NCBI RefSeq assembly: GCF_020404745.1
Contig: NZ_JAIZAP010000005.1
Coordinates: 124,001-188,000, forward strand
Direction: 5' to 3'
Source of the DNA: Aquibacillus saliphilus
GTDB taxonomy: Bacteria; Bacillota; Bacilli; Bacillales; Amphibacillaceae
Length of the DNA: 64,000 bases
Notes under the pieces: model-generated
What the model was told of the DNA's origin: nothing
What the model saw: only the letters and a program-made list of their open reading frames with translations
The model's database searches: none
In this document: positions 1 through 8,766 of the stretch, one piece after another
How positions within the stretch are numbered: the first letter of the stretch is position 1
Layout of the letters: the number at the start of each line of letters is the position of its first letter
Program-made: the position numbers and the translations under genes

Positions 1-362
1 CTCATTGACTCTGCTCCACCAGCAATAATCGTATCACTGCTTCCTAGCATAATTCGTTCAGCGGCATAAGCAATACTTTGTAATCCAGAGGAACAGTATC
101 GATTTATAGTAATCCCTGGCACAGTTTTTGGGAGTCCTGCTAAACCAGCAATATTCCTTGCCATATTCATTCCTTGTTCAGCCTCTGGCATCGCGCAGCC
201 AATAATGACATCATCAATATTCCCTTGATAGTTTCCAGCACGCTTTATTGTTTCTTTAATTGTTAATGCAGCAAGATCATCTGATCGCATGTGAGCTAAA
301 GAACCTTTATTGGCTTTTCCCACTGGTGTTCTTGCACCCGCGACAATAACAGCTTCCTTCAC
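1..362 (-). CDS. fadA: Acetyl-CoA acyltransferase (thiolase), N-terminal part
   Basis: N-terminal 120 codons of a thiolase; the rest lies beyond the window edge. The enzyme cleaves 3-ketoacyl-CoA with CoA, the last step of each beta-oxidation round. The translation opens [17 protein letters not shown] and carries the NRYCSSG motif holding the nucleophilic cysteine, followed by the start of the IIAGGAESM motif. Translation starts at GTG (360-362) behind a GAGGGGG ribosome binding site. It lies 27 bp downstream of fadN on the same strand and is probably co-transcribed with it, matching the yusL-yusK order of B. subtilis. Family is certain; chain-length preference cannot be read. Confidence 0.93.
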   Translation of the reverse strand, partial: MKEAVIVAGARTPVGKANKGSLAHMRSDDLAALTIKETIKRAGNYQGNIDDVIIGCAMPEAEQGMNMARNIAGLAGLPKTVPGITINRYCSSGLQSIAYAAERIMLGSSDTIIAGGAESM

Positions 363-389
363 AATTTTTCCCCCTCTATAAAAAATAAG

Positions 390-2789
390 TTAATTTCGTA
401 ATGCTTTTCCTTTTACTAACATGTGTTGCATCCGCTCTTGTGTTTTTCGTTCTCCAATTAAACTTAAAAATGCTTCACGTTCAATATCTAATAAGTATTG
501 TTCCTCAACAAGAGATCCTTCCTTAATCCGACCTCCAGCTAAAACGAAGGCTAGTTTCTCTGCGATTTTGACATCATGTTCCGATGCATAACCACTAAGT
601 GCCAATGATTTAGTTCCAAGCAGCATTGTTGCATAACCCGGCTCACCAACAACAGGGATTCTTTCACGTTTAGGTGGTTGATAACCCGCTTTTTGTAGAC
701 TAAGAACTTTCTGCTTAGCATCGAATAATAAGTGATCTTGGTTGACACTAATACCATCTTGTTTATTTAAGTACCCATTTTCAATCGCTTCTTGTGCGGA
801 AGTAGATACTTTCGCCATTGCTATTCGTTCAAATACTGCATTCGTTACTTTATGAAGATCTAAATCTACACCCGGAGGTAAATTTCTAATTTGCTTCAAA
901 TAAAGTTCCTTATTTCCACCACCACCAGGGATTAAACCTACGCCGAATTCAACCAAGCCAATATATGTTTCTTGTGCAGCTTGAATTGAGCTTGAAGGTA
1001 AGCACACCTCTGCTCCACCACCTAATGTCATTCCAAACGGTGCAGTAACGACAGGTTTTTCGGCATATTTTATATTCATCATTGCATTTTGAAAATGTCT
1101 AATAACCATATCAAGTTCAAAGAAATTGCCATCCTGTGCCTCCATTAACATCATTGCAACGTTAGCTCCGACACAAAAATTCTTTCCTTGGTTACCAATG
1201 ACAAGGCCTTCGTAATTTTTATTTACCTCTTCAATCGATTGATTGATCATTTGGAGAATATCCATACCAATTGCGTTACTTTTAGAGTTAAATTCTAAAC
1301 ATGCAACCCCATCCCCTATATCTATTAAACTTGCACCTGTGTTTTTCTTTATAACGCCTTGTTTTTCTTTAGTCAGATGAAGATTAATGTCCTTAACATT
1401 GAAGTTATGTTTTTTGTAATCTCCATTAAAATAATAAAGAACCGACCCTTCTTCCTTCTTGTAAAAAGATTTATGACCATTATCAATCATAGTTGTAATC
1501 CAATCAGGGACCGTTTCCCCTTCATTAATCATTCTTTCAACCGACTCATTGAAGCCAATTGCGTCCCACATTTCAAAGGGACCTAATTGCCATCCGAATC
1601 CCCAGCGCATCGCCTGGTCAATTGCATTAATATCATCTGCTATTTCCCCTACCAATTCAGCTGAATAAAGAAGAACTGGCTTGATGACTTCCCAGACAAA
1701 ATCACTTGCTCTATCACCCGGCATTGATACAAGCGCTTTCATTTTTCTTTTAACACCTTTTTCTTGTTTGGCCAATTCTGTTGCCTTCGTTTTTAATGAT
1801 TTCCTTTCTTGGTAATCTAGAGAATCATAGTCAAGCTCATAAATATCACTACCATTAGGCCCCTTTTTCTTCAGATAAAATCCTTGGCCTGACTTTGCAC
1901 CTAGCCATTTATTATCTAGCATTGACTGCATGAACTTAGGAATTTCAAAGACCTCTTTTTCTTTTCCAGTGACCTGACCGTAAACATTACCCGCAACATG
2001 GGCAAAAGTATCTAAACCTACTACATCTAGTGTTCTGAAAGTGGCACTTTTAGGTCTACCTATTAAAGGTCCAGTAACAGAATCCACTTCACCAATACTC
2101 AAACCTTTTTCTTTCATTAATTTAACTGTAATAAGTAACCCGTAAGTTCCAATACGATTGGCTATAAAGTTAGGTGTGTCTTTCGCTTCAACTACACCCT
2201 TACCAAGTATGTCTTCTCCATAACTCTTCATGAAATCAATCACTTCGTTATTCGTCCATTTTGTCGGTATTACCTCTAGTAATTTCAAATAGCGTGGAGG
2301 GTTAAAAAAGTGTGTCCCTAAAAAATGCTCTTTTAAATCCGTCGAACAATCTTCAACCATTTGTTCAATGGATATACCCGAGGTGTTAGAACTGACAACG
2401 CTTCCTTTTTTCCTGTTTTCATCAACCACTTTTAATACTTTCTTTTTCACTTCCAGGTTTTCTACAACAACTTCAATAATCCAATCTACTTCGGATAATT
2501 TACTGATGTCATCATCTAAATTACCAACTTCAATTAAATCCAAACTTTTTATACTGGTAATTGGTGATGGCTTATGTTTGGATAGTGCCTTTTTACTTAA
2601 TGTACTTATACGATTACGAACAGCTTTATCACTTAATGATAAATTTTTAGTCTCTTCTTGATCTGTTAATTTATTTGGAACAACATCTAGCATTAATACC
2701 TCGATTCCAACATTTGCAAGGTGTGCCGCTATTCCAGAACCCATTATGCCAGAACCAATTACAGCTGCACGCTTAATTCTCATAACCAT
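390..2789 (-). CDS. fadN: 3-hydroxyacyl-CoA dehydrogenase / enoyl-CoA hydratase
   Basis: A 799-residue bifunctional beta-oxidation protein, the length expected for FadN (YusL). The NAD-binding glycine motif GSGIMGSG lies near residue 13. Next come the 3-hydroxyacyl-CoA dehydrogenase C-terminal domains (about 205-450) and then a crotonase-fold hydratase domain (about 495-700, with GMTLGGGAEVCLP and GLIPGGGG). The dehydrogenase-first order is the reverse of E. coli FadB and typical of Bacillus FadN. The start ATG follows GGGGGAG; a second ATG two codons on is possible. First gene of the fadN-fadA operon, with a FadR-type palindrome just upstream. Confidence 0.95.
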   Translation of the reverse strand: MVMRIKRAAVIGSGIMGSGIAAHLANVGIEVLMLDVVPNKLTDQEETKNLSLSDKAVRNRISTLSKKALSKHKPSPITSIKSLDLIEVGNLDDDISKLSEVDWIIEVVVENLEVKKKVLKVVDENRKKGSVVSSNTSGISIEQMVEDCSTDLKEHFLGTHFFNPPRYLKLLEVIPTKWTNNEVIDFMKSYGEDILGKGVVEAKDTPNFIANRIGTYGLLITVKLMKEKGLSIGEVDSVTGPLIGRPKSATFRTLDVVGLDTFAHVAGNVYGQVTGKEKEVFEIPKFMQSMLDNKWLGAKSGQGFYLKKKGPNGSDIYELDYDSLDYQERKSLKTKATELAKQEKGVKRKMKALVSMPGDRASDFVWEVIKPVLLYSAELVGEIADDINAIDQAMRWGFGWQLGPFEMWDAIGFNESVERMINEGETVPDWITTMIDNGHKSFYKKEEGSVLYYFNGDYKKHNFNVKDINLHLTKEKQGVIKKNTGASLIDIGDGVACLEFNSKSNAIGMDILQMINQSIEEVNKNYEGLVIGNQGKNFCVGANVAMMLMEAQDGNFFELDMVIRHFQNAMMNIKYAEKPVVTAPFGMTLGGGAEVCLPSSSIQAAQETYIGLVEFGVGLIPGGGGNKELYLKQIRNLPPGVDLDLHKVTNAVFERIAMAKVSTSAQEAIENGYLNKQDGISVNQDHLLFDAKQKVLSLQKAGYQPPKRERIPVVGEPGYATMLLGTKSLALSGYASEHDVKIAEKLAFVLAGGRIKEGSLVEEQYLLDIEREAFLSLIGERKTQERMQHMLVKGKALRN

Positions 2790-2813
2790 ATTTTCTCCCC
2801 CTCACGATTAATT

Positions 2814-2831
2814 TGAATGAACGTTCATTCA
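2814..2831. promoter_or_regulatory. FadR-type operator, perfect 18-bp palindrome
   Basis: TGAATGAACGTTCATTCA is a perfect inverted repeat 25 bp upstream of the fadN start. It matches the half-sites (TGAATGA / TCATTCA) bound by the TetR-family repressor FadR of Bacillus, which is released by long-chain acyl-CoA. Its place between promoter region and fadN fits repression of fadN-fadA when no fatty acid is available. Assignment rests on site similarity; the repressor gene is not in the window. Confidence 0.85.
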
Positions 2832-2962
2832 TTAATACTCATAAAAAATGAAGATTCAAATTATCTTCTTATATCTCAACTATAAAATATTTTCTGATAT
2901 TTCGCAATCATTTTTTTAAAATTAAAGGCTTTAAAGGACTAAAGCCTTTAATTAATGACAGG

Positions 2963-3880
2963 TTATTTACTAAAAATACCTTTAATGGCAAATACAATAT
3001 TAGCAGGTCGCTCAGCTAATCTTCTCATAAAATAACCATACCAATCATTGCCATACGGAACGTACACACGCATTTTATAACCTTCGTCAACTAATTCCTG
3101 CTGGCGTTCGTTTCGAAATCCATAAAGCATTTGAAATTCAAACTGTTCTCTTGAAATATCATAATCTTTTTCAACCTTTTTGGTATATTCGATCATTGCA
3201 TCATCATGTGAAGCTACAGCAGTATAATTCCCATTCAATAAATGCAACTTTATAATTTTTTTATAATTATCATCTACATCCTTTTTTTCTGGAAAAGCTA
3301 CTTTCGGTGATTCTTTATATGCACCCTTAACAAGGCGTAAATTGGGACTGAATTCATTTAAATCCTCTATATCTTCAACAGTTCGGTAAAGGTAAGATTG
3401 AATTACCGTTCCTACACCCTCGTATTCACTCTTTAATTCTTTGAAGATATCAAGTGTTTTTTGGCACCGATCAAAATCTTCCATATCGATAGTTACAAAA
3501 ACATTATGTTTCTTTCCTGCATCTAAGATTCTTCTCATATTTTCCATTACTAATTGATGAGAAATATCTAGGCCCATTGAGGTCATTTTTAATGATAATT
3601 GAGAATCCAAGTTCTTTTCTGCAATAACTTCAATAGCCTTTATACATTCATCTGCACCTTGACGTGCTTCTTCCTCACTATCAATAAATTCACCAAGATG
3701 GTCAATGGTTACTACTAAGCCTTTGTTATTTAATTTTTCAATAATTTCAGCAGCATGCTCAATATTCTCTCCAGCAACTACAGTGCCTGCACCAAACCGA
3801 AAGCCATACCTTTTTGCTAATTTTGTGAAGAATTTGTTTTTAGATAAGAATAAGAAAAAGTTCCGCAACAATTGTTCCAT
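2963..3880 (-). CDS. fadM: Proline dehydrogenase
   Basis: A 305-residue monofunctional proline dehydrogenase (FAD-dependent TIM barrel), which oxidises proline to pyrroline-5-carboxylate. Recognisable blocks are VTIDHLGEF, LSLKMTSMGLD, VFVTIDMEDF, LRLVKGAYKE, AVASHDDAMIEY and the C-terminal MRVYVPYGNDWYGYFMRRLAERPAN, which carries the substrate-binding YxxRRxxER pattern. Start ATG after GGGGGAT. In B. subtilis the homologue yusM (fadM) also sits beside fadN, so the context supports that name. No pyrroline-5-carboxylate dehydrogenase is adjacent. Confidence 0.93.
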   Translation of the reverse strand: MEQLLRNFFLFLSKNKFFTKLAKRYGFRFGAGTVVAGENIEHAAEIIEKLNNKGLVVTIDHLGEFIDSEEEARQGADECIKAIEVIAEKNLDSQLSLKMTSMGLDISHQLVMENMRRILDAGKKHNVFVTIDMEDFDRCQKTLDIFKELKSEYEGVGTVIQSYLYRTVEDIEDLNEFSPNLRLVKGAYKESPKVAFPEKKDVDDNYKKIIKLHLLNGNYTAVASHDDAMIEYTKKVEKDYDISREQFEFQMLYGFRNERQQELVDEGYKMRVYVPYGNDWYGYFMRRLAERPANIVFAIKGIFSK

Positions 3881-4091
3881 AAGAAATCCCCCTATACCTA
3901 TGTTTGTCTATCTTACAAATATAATAGTCTATTTATATATTATTCTATCATCTTTTAGCAAGAAAATGTAAAGGTTTTCTTCTGGATTTTAGCCATCATA
4001 TAGACTGTATAAAAAATTCACTCCATATGATTTGTATAGTTTTAAAAAGCTTGGGAAATGTAAGGAGGAAAAATTAAGGAGGTTTTAAAGA

Positions 4092-4367
4092 GTGCAACAA
4101 CAAAATCAACCAATAGGTCAATCAATGGGGCAAAATCAAGCACAAATAATGCAGCAACCGCCAAACATTGTTAGCTCCAAGGATTTACTGTATCTTACTG
4201 ATATGCTTTCTTGGAATTTAAATGCATCAAAAAAAGCTCATTTTTTTGCAGCTCAATGTACAATTCCTGAAATAAAGTCTGAATTGGAGCGAGTTTGCCA
4301 AATGCACGAAACGCATTATAACAAGATTCTTTTGCACCTTAACAAAAATCAACAACCTATGAATTAA
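4092..4367 (+). CDS. CotF-like spore coat protein
   Basis: A 91-residue protein with a Gln/Asn-rich head (about 1-27) and a helical region resembling the CotF coat family (SKDLLYLTDMLSWNLNASKKAHFFAAQC). It starts at GTG behind a strong AAGGAGG. The neighbouring gene encodes a second CotF-like protein and the position next to fadM corresponds to yusN in B. subtilis, which is also coat-related. Probable outer spore layer component made in the mother cell; the exact role is unknown. Confidence 0.8.
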   Translation: MQQQNQPIGQSMGQNQAQIMQQPPNIVSSKDLLYLTDMLSWNLNASKKAHFFAAQCTIPEIKSELERVCQMHETHYNKILLHLNKNQQPMN

Positions 4368-4384
4368 AGAAAGGAGCCTACTTG

Positions 4385-4714
4385 ATGAATCAACAACAAA
4401 ACCAAAAGGTCCAAAACCCTGAGGTTCAAGTTCCAAGTACACCACAAATGAATGACCGAGACTTCGTTAATGATCTATTGACAACTGAAAAATATATGAC
4501 AGCATCCTATAGTACCGTACTTAATGAAGCCAGCAATCAAGCAATATATCACGATTTAGCAACCATATTTAATGAGACTCAGGATTGTCAAAGAAATTTA
4601 TATAATTTAATGTTTAAAAACGGTTGGTATAGCGTTGAGGCTTGTGATCAACAAAAAATGCAACAATCCTATCAACAATTCACCGGATACACGAATCAAT
4701 TACCGCAACATTAA
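4385..4714 (+). CDS. CotF-like spore coat protein
   Basis: A 109-residue partner of the preceding gene, beginning 17 bp after its stop. A polar Q-rich N-terminus (1-25) is followed by a CotF-type four-helix segment (DRDFVNDLLTTEKYMTASYSTVLNEASNQAIYHDL...TQDCQRNLYNLMFKNGWYSVEA). ATG at 4385 is preferred over the TTG codon immediately before it because it is 8 nt from the GGAG site. Likely translated from the same transcript as the upstream gene. Structural role in the spore coat is inferred from family only. Confidence 0.85.
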   Translation: MNQQQNQKVQNPEVQVPSTPQMNDRDFVNDLLTTEKYMTASYSTVLNEASNQAIYHDLATIFNETQDCQRNLYNLMFKNGWYSVEACDQQKMQQSYQQFTGYTNQLPQH

Positions 4715-4782
4715 CTAAAAAAAAAATGGGTTATAAGTTTTTGTCTATCTAAACTCTTCTAATAATTCAAATAGTAGTTAAC

Positions 4783-4815
4783 AGTCCCTTGTCATACGAT
4801 TGGGGACTTCTTTTA
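4783..4815 (+). terminator. Rho-independent terminator after the coat genes
   Basis: AGTCCC (4783-4788) pairs with GGGACT (4803-4808) and is followed by TTCTTTTAATTTTT. A short, moderately strong hairpin ending the coat-gene transcript. Confidence 0.6.
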
Positions 4816-4851
4816 ATTTTTAACAGAACCGGATATTGAAAGTAACCCTTC

Positions 4852-4872
4852 AAAACGTAATCATTCTCATTT
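4852..4872. promoter_or_regulatory. Candidate Zur box upstream of znuC
   Basis: The 21-bp segment carries CGTAATCATT at its core and agrees with 16 of the 20 defined positions of the Bacillus Zur box (AAATCGTAAT N ATTACGATTT); the mismatches fall in the right half-site. A further half-site, GATTACGAT, follows at 4885-4893. It sits about 135 bp before znuC in the leader of an operon that encodes Zur itself, so zinc-dependent autoregulation is expected. Confidence 0.65.
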
Positions 4873-5007
4873 ACAAATCAGAACGATTACGATAGAATGA
4901 ATTCAACCTTACATTCTAAAATGTAATTTAATGTTTATTATTAGACTATACTATCAAGAGAATATGAGCAGAAAATATTCAGTTAGAAAATGGAACGGAG
5001 AATCAGT

Positions 5008-5763
5008 ATGACCCAAAAAATTGTTTCAATGAAACAGGTAAATTATGCTTATGAAAATAAACATGCATTAAAAAATATAAATTTTGAAGTCCCAAAAGGC
5101 TCATTCATGGGACTTGTTGGACCAAACGGCGGTGGTAAGACTACCTTAATCAAATTAATACTTGGAATTCTCAAGTCCCACCAGGGTTCTATTGATTTGT
5201 TTGGCACACCGATTGATAAATTTAAAGATTGGAATAAAATTGGATTTGTATCACAAAAAGCAAATTCTTTTAATCGCGGATTCCCAGCTACTGTCAATGA
5301 AGTTGTATCCATGGGATTAACAGCAAAAGTAGGTTATTTTAAATTGTTCACTAAAGAACACAAACAAAAAATTGCACATGCAGTCGAACAAGTTGGGATG
5401 TCAGAGTACCTACACGAAAACATCGGTGATCTATCTGGTGGGCAGCAACAGCGTATATTTATTGCACGATCGTTAGTTAGCGATCCTGAACTACTTATTT
5501 TAGATGAACCTACGGTTGGTGTTGATACAGAAAATGTTCAAAAATTTTATGACTTGTTACACAGCTTAAATGAAAAGAAAAATATCACTTTGTTACTGAT
5601 AACACATGATACTGGAACGATGACACACCACGCTACAGATATCGTATGCTTAAATAAGACGTTACATTTTCATGGAAATCCACTTGAGTTCTCTAATCTC
5701 TCAGAAAAGGATTTGTCCCAGTTTTACGGACATCCATTAAATGTAGTCACACATAATCATTAA
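5008..5763 (+). CDS. znuC: Zinc ABC transporter, ATP-binding protein
   Basis: A 251-residue ATPase of the metal (AdcC/ZnuC) ABC family that powers zinc uptake. Walker A GPNGGGKTT, Q-loop FVSQK, signature LSGGQQQR, Walker B LLILDEP and the H-loop THD are all intact; the C-terminus ends in His-rich HPLNVVTHNH. ATG 5008 is chosen because ACGGAG lies 7 nt before it; an in-frame ATG at 4990 lies upstream of that site. First gene of znuC-znuB-zur-crcB-crcB. The substrate-binding protein gene (znuA) is absent from this operon and must be encoded elsewhere. Confidence 0.93.
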   Translation: MTQKIVSMKQVNYAYENKHALKNINFEVPKGSFMGLVGPNGGGKTTLIKLILGILKSHQGSIDLFGTPIDKFKDWNKIGFVSQKANSFNRGFPATVNEVVSMGLTAKVGYFKLFTKEHKQKIAHAVEQVGMSEYLHENIGDLSGGQQQRIFIARSLVSDPELLILDEPTVGVDTENVQKFYDLLHSLNEKKNITLLLITHDTGTMTHHATDIVCLNKTLHFHGNPLEFSNLSEKDLSQFYGHPLNVVTHNH

Positions 5764-5777
5764 TCGGGGGAAACATC

Positions 5778-6629
5778 ATGCTAGAAAGCTTTTTTGAATA
5801 TGAATTTTTACAAAACACTTTTTACACAGGACTTTTAATTGGATTAATCGCACCACTACTTGGGACTTTTATTGTCGTAAGACGGTTGTCTCTTATTGCA
5901 GATGCACTCTCCCATGTAACCTTGGCAGGTATCGCTTTTGGCTTATTAATAGAAAAAAAATTCGCGATAGGTATCACGCCCTTTTATACAGGAATGGCCT
6001 TTTCTGTTATTGGCTCTGTCTTTGTCGAACAGCTACGGCGAGTATATAAAGCCTACCAGGAGCTTGCTATCCCAATAATACTCTCCGGAGGTGTTGGACT
6101 TAGTGTTATATTTATCTCTTTAGCGAATGGATTTAACACTGACTTATATAATTATTTATTCGGTTCTGTCTCTGCAGTGAGTCGTAGTGATTTATGGATG
6201 ATCATTGCAATCTCAATCATTGTTTTAACTACCCTATTCCTATTTTATAAAGAACTGTTCATGTTATCATTCGATGAAGAACATGCTGTTGTATCAGGGA
6301 TTCATGCCAAGAGAATTCATTTCATCTTCATCGTGTTAACCGCACTTGTTATTGCAGCTTCTATACGAATTGTGGGAGTTTTACTCGTTTCAGCATTAAT
6401 GACGTTACCAGTTGCAGCTGCAATTCGGATTGCAAAAGGATTTAAACAAACCATACTATTTTCTATTATTTTTGGCGAAACATCTGTTATTATAGGATTA
6501 ATTTCTGGTTATTACTTTGAAATACCACCAGGTGGCACCATTGTTGTTACTTCGATTATTATATTATTATTATCGATTTCTATTAAGAAAATATGGTTTA
6601 TATTGTCTAGAAAGAAGGCGATACAATGA
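5778..6629 (+). CDS. znuB: Zinc ABC transporter, permease
   Basis: A 283-residue integral membrane protein of the ABC-3 metal permease family (AdcB/ZnuB), with about eight hydrophobic segments. Diagnostic stretches are LIAPLLGTFIVVRRLSLIADALSH near the N-terminus and RIVGVLLVSALMTLPVAAA near residue 195-215. It begins 14 bp after znuC behind GGGGGA. Its TGA stop overlaps the zur ATG (ATGA), which implies translational coupling. Forms the channel through which ZnuC drives zinc import. Confidence 0.93.
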   Translation: MLESFFEYEFLQNTFYTGLLIGLIAPLLGTFIVVRRLSLIADALSHVTLAGIAFGLLIEKKFAIGITPFYTGMAFSVIGSVFVEQLRRVYKAYQELAIPIILSGGVGLSVIFISLANGFNTDLYNYLFGSVSAVSRSDLWMIIAISIIVLTTLFLFYKELFMLSFDEEHAVVSGIHAKRIHFIFIVLTALVIAASIRIVGVLLVSALMTLPVAAAIRIAKGFKQTILFSIIFGETSVIIGLISGYYFEIPPGGTIVVTSIIILLLSISIKKIWFILSRKKAIQ

Positions 6630-7033
6630 ATGTACAAGAAGGGTTAAATATACTAAAAGAAAAAGGCTATAAGTACACAGGTAAACGAGAAGATATCATA
6701 ACTTACTTTTCTAAAGAAGACAGATATCGCACAGCCAAAGACTTACTGAGCTATATGGAGCCTAATTATGAAGGGATTAGCTTTGACACTATCTACAGAA
6801 ATCTTCATCTATTTCATCAAGTGGGAATTTTAGAATCTACTGAATTAAATGGTGAAAAGCATTTCCGAATGAAGTGCGATCATCACCACCATCATCATTT
6901 TATTTGTAATGATTGTGGGATTACTAAAGAAATTCATTCCTGTCCAATGGATGATATTAAAGGAGAACTTAATAATTTCGCAATTGATGATCATAAGTTT
7001 GAAATTTACGGACGCTGTCCAGCATGTCAATAA
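6626..7033 (+). CDS. zur: Zinc uptake regulator, Fur family
   Basis: A 135-residue Fur-family repressor. The winged helix with recognition region FDTIYRNLHLFHQVGILES lies about 52-71. The metal-binding hinge is exceptionally His-rich (CDHHHHHH, residues 84-91). The structural zinc site is made by C94/C97 and C131/C134. Zur over Fur or PerR is inferred from placement inside the znuCB operon. Overlaps znuB by 4 bp and the next gene by 10 bp. Expected to repress this operon through the site at 4852-4872 when zinc is plentiful. Confidence 0.92.
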   Translation: MNVQEGLNILKEKGYKYTGKREDIITYFSKEDRYRTAKDLLSYMEPNYEGISFDTIYRNLHLFHQVGILESTELNGEKHFRMKCDHHHHHHFICNDCGITKEIHSCPMDDIKGELNNFAIDDHKFEIYGRCPACQ

Positions 7034-7416
7034 AAAAGACTGATTGGCAAATATTAATTCTAGTTGGAATTGGAGGATCCTTGGGAGCTTCCTTCCGATA
7101 TGGAATTTCCTTATTACCCTTTACAAATGGATTCCCATTTGCAACACTTATCGTTAATTTGCTCGGTTGTTTTATTTTGGCTTATCTTTCAAGTAGTGCT
7201 AGTTTGAAAAGCCTTTTGCCTGCAAAAATACTAACGGCAATTGGTTCAGGTTTTATTGGTTCACTCACTACATTTTCTGCCTTCACCTTAGAGACCGTCA
7301 TTTTATGGAACACAAATAACCTACTTGCCATCCTCTATGTTTCTAGCAATATCATTGGTGGAATATTCCTTTGCTTTGCTGGATATTTAGTTGCTGTTAA
7401 AAGAATGAAGGTGTAA
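7024..7416 (+). CDS. crcB: Fluoride ion channel, first subunit
   Basis: A 130-residue four-helix CrcB/Fluc protein. Hallmarks are GGSLGASFRYG, the conserved Asn in TLIVNLLGCF, and GSGFIGSLTTFSAFTLE with the TTFS pore motif. The ATG lies inside the end of zur (10-bp overlap), so its translation is coupled to zur. Gram-positive bacteria often carry two crcB genes whose products pair as a heterodimer, and the second follows 2 bp later. No fluoride riboswitch can directly precede it here. Confidence 0.92.
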   Translation: MSIKKTDWQILILVGIGGSLGASFRYGISLLPFTNGFPFATLIVNLLGCFILAYLSSSASLKSLLPAKILTAIGSGFIGSLTTFSAFTLETVILWNTNNLLAILYVSSNIIGGIFLCFAGYLVAVKRMKV

Positions 7417-7418
7417 AA

Positions 7419-7793
7419 ATGGGACTAGTTTTAGTGGCTATTGGTGGATTTTTTGGATCGATAGCTCGTTTTACAGTCGGCATCAAGTGGAACAATCTAG
7501 AAACTTATAAACCTTATGGCACATGGATTGCAAACGTGAGTGGTTCTATGCTATTAGGCATTATCTTTGTGTTACTAGAACATAACTTAATAAGCAATTG
7601 GATTTGGCTAATACTAGGAGCAGGATTCTGTGGTGCTTATACTACATTTTCTACTTTTGGGACAGAAGCGTTATCAATGCTTTTAGCCAAAAAGTATAAA
7701 AAGGCACTTTTTTATATTTTATCATCACTAGTTGTTAGCCTATTTATAATTATTATCATTATATTAATAGGAAACACCCTCAACCTAAACTAA
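7419..7793 (+). CDS. crcB: Fluoride ion channel, second subunit
   Basis: A 124-residue CrcB/Fluc protein, likely heterodimer partner of the preceding one. It shows GGFFGSIARF, WIANVSGSMLLG and GAGFCGAYTTFSTFGTE, plus a long hydrophobic C-terminal helix. The start is 2 bp after the first crcB stop. Fluoride export by passive channel is the known family function. The link to zinc control in this operon is unexplained; see findings. Confidence 0.92.
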   Translation: MGLVLVAIGGFFGSIARFTVGIKWNNLETYKPYGTWIANVSGSMLLGIIFVLLEHNLISNWIWLILGAGFCGAYTTFSTFGTEALSMLLAKKYKKALFYILSSLVVSLFIIIIIILIGNTLNLN

Positions 7794-7812
7794 TTAGATT
7801 GAGGGTGTTTTT
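7772..7812. terminator. Bidirectional terminator between crcB and the convergent gene
   Basis: A 12-bp perfect stem, AAACACCCTCAA (7772-7783) with TTGAGGGTGTTT (7799-7810), runs into T residues. The left arm includes the end of crcB. It can also serve the convergent gene at 7815. Confidence 0.85.
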
Positions 7813-7814
7813 TA

Positions 7815-8618
7815 CTAAGCAACTACCTTTTCAATCACTTTCGATTCTTCACGATCAAGAATATTCATTCCTTGTATTTCATAAACATCTTTGTTCATAT
7901 GTTGTTCAATATCTCTAGCCTCTTCTTTTTCGCCTACAATATAAATACGCTCCCATTGATGATCTTTAGCAAGCTTGTCTAGGTTAGGAGCTAAATTCTT
8001 GTACCAACGTTTTTGATTCGCTCTGAACCTGTTATCAAAATGATCCTGTTGTAAATTTTTTCCGCCTTTACCCATTGTTGCTCCAGCCTTATCTGGTCCA
8101 GCAAATTGTCTCCAATCTTCTGTATCTAAGTCTAATTGATAATGTTTCGTTTCCAGAACTGCACCAAGTTCTGCTTCAATTATTTTTACCTGGCTTTGCT
8201 GAACGAGTATTATCCCTGTTTTTGGAAAGTTAGTGTGCATTTGGTACAACTGGTCAGTAACAGGGGAATCTTGCCAATGAAATTCTGTCTTAACATTCAT
8301 TTGCAATTTCTCTGCGAACCAGACTGATTCATCGGGTGAAGCAAATAACACAATACTTTTCTGTAAATCCAACTTATTTTCATAAACAAAATCTTCTACT
8401 TTTGTACGAACATTTTTGAAATATTTTAGTTCTTCTTTATCTCCACTTTCCTCTAAATAATTCTCAAAACTGTTTAATCCGTTTTTAAGTTGAATTTTCC
8501 ATTCTCCACCTTGTTGATCTGGATCGGATGGATCTGTATTTAAGTACATGGTTAACACGCGATTAGGTTTGTTTAATTGTACACTTTGCAAATCCTTCAA
8601 TTTTTTTTCAAGTTTCAT
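7815..8618 (-). CDS. aeRF1-type (VLRF1/baeRF-like) release-factor-related protein
   Basis: A 267-residue soluble protein resembling bacterial homologues of the archaeo-eukaryotic release factor eRF1/Vms1. The N-terminal part (LTMYLNTDPSDPDQQGGEWKIQLKNGLNSFENYLEE) and the C-terminal Rossmann-like part (WERIYIVGEKEEARDIEQHM) fit this group. A segment GPDKAGATMGKGGKNLQQDHFDNR (about 174-197) occupies the place of the peptidyl-tRNA-contacting loop. Proposed roles are peptide release or rescue of stalled ribosomes, unproven for most members. Single-gene unit. Family is moderately certain; function is not. Confidence 0.6.
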   Translation of the reverse strand: MKLEKKLKDLQSVQLNKPNRVLTMYLNTDPSDPDQQGGEWKIQLKNGLNSFENYLEESGDKEELKYFKNVRTKVEDFVYENKLDLQKSIVLFASPDESVWFAEKLQMNVKTEFHWQDSPVTDQLYQMHTNFPKTGIILVQQSQVKIIEAELGAVLETKHYQLDLDTEDWRQFAGPDKAGATMGKGGKNLQQDHFDNRFRANQKRWYKNLAPNLDKLAKDHQWERIYIVGEKEEARDIEQHMNKDVYEIQGMNILDREESKVIEKVVA

Positions 8619-8766
8619 TATTAATCTCCACTCTCCTTTGATGGATTTGAAATATTTTATACTAATGTGTATCCTAAATTTAGATTATTAAAACATACGA
8701 TAAGACATTAATAATAAAGTAACTTCATTAAGAAGAGTGATAAACGTCTAAGAGAGTGTTGGTGAA

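Noticed and set aside
6626-7030. Fluoride riboswitch before crcB
   Set aside because: The sequence upstream of the first crcB is the zur coding region, with no room for the aptamer.
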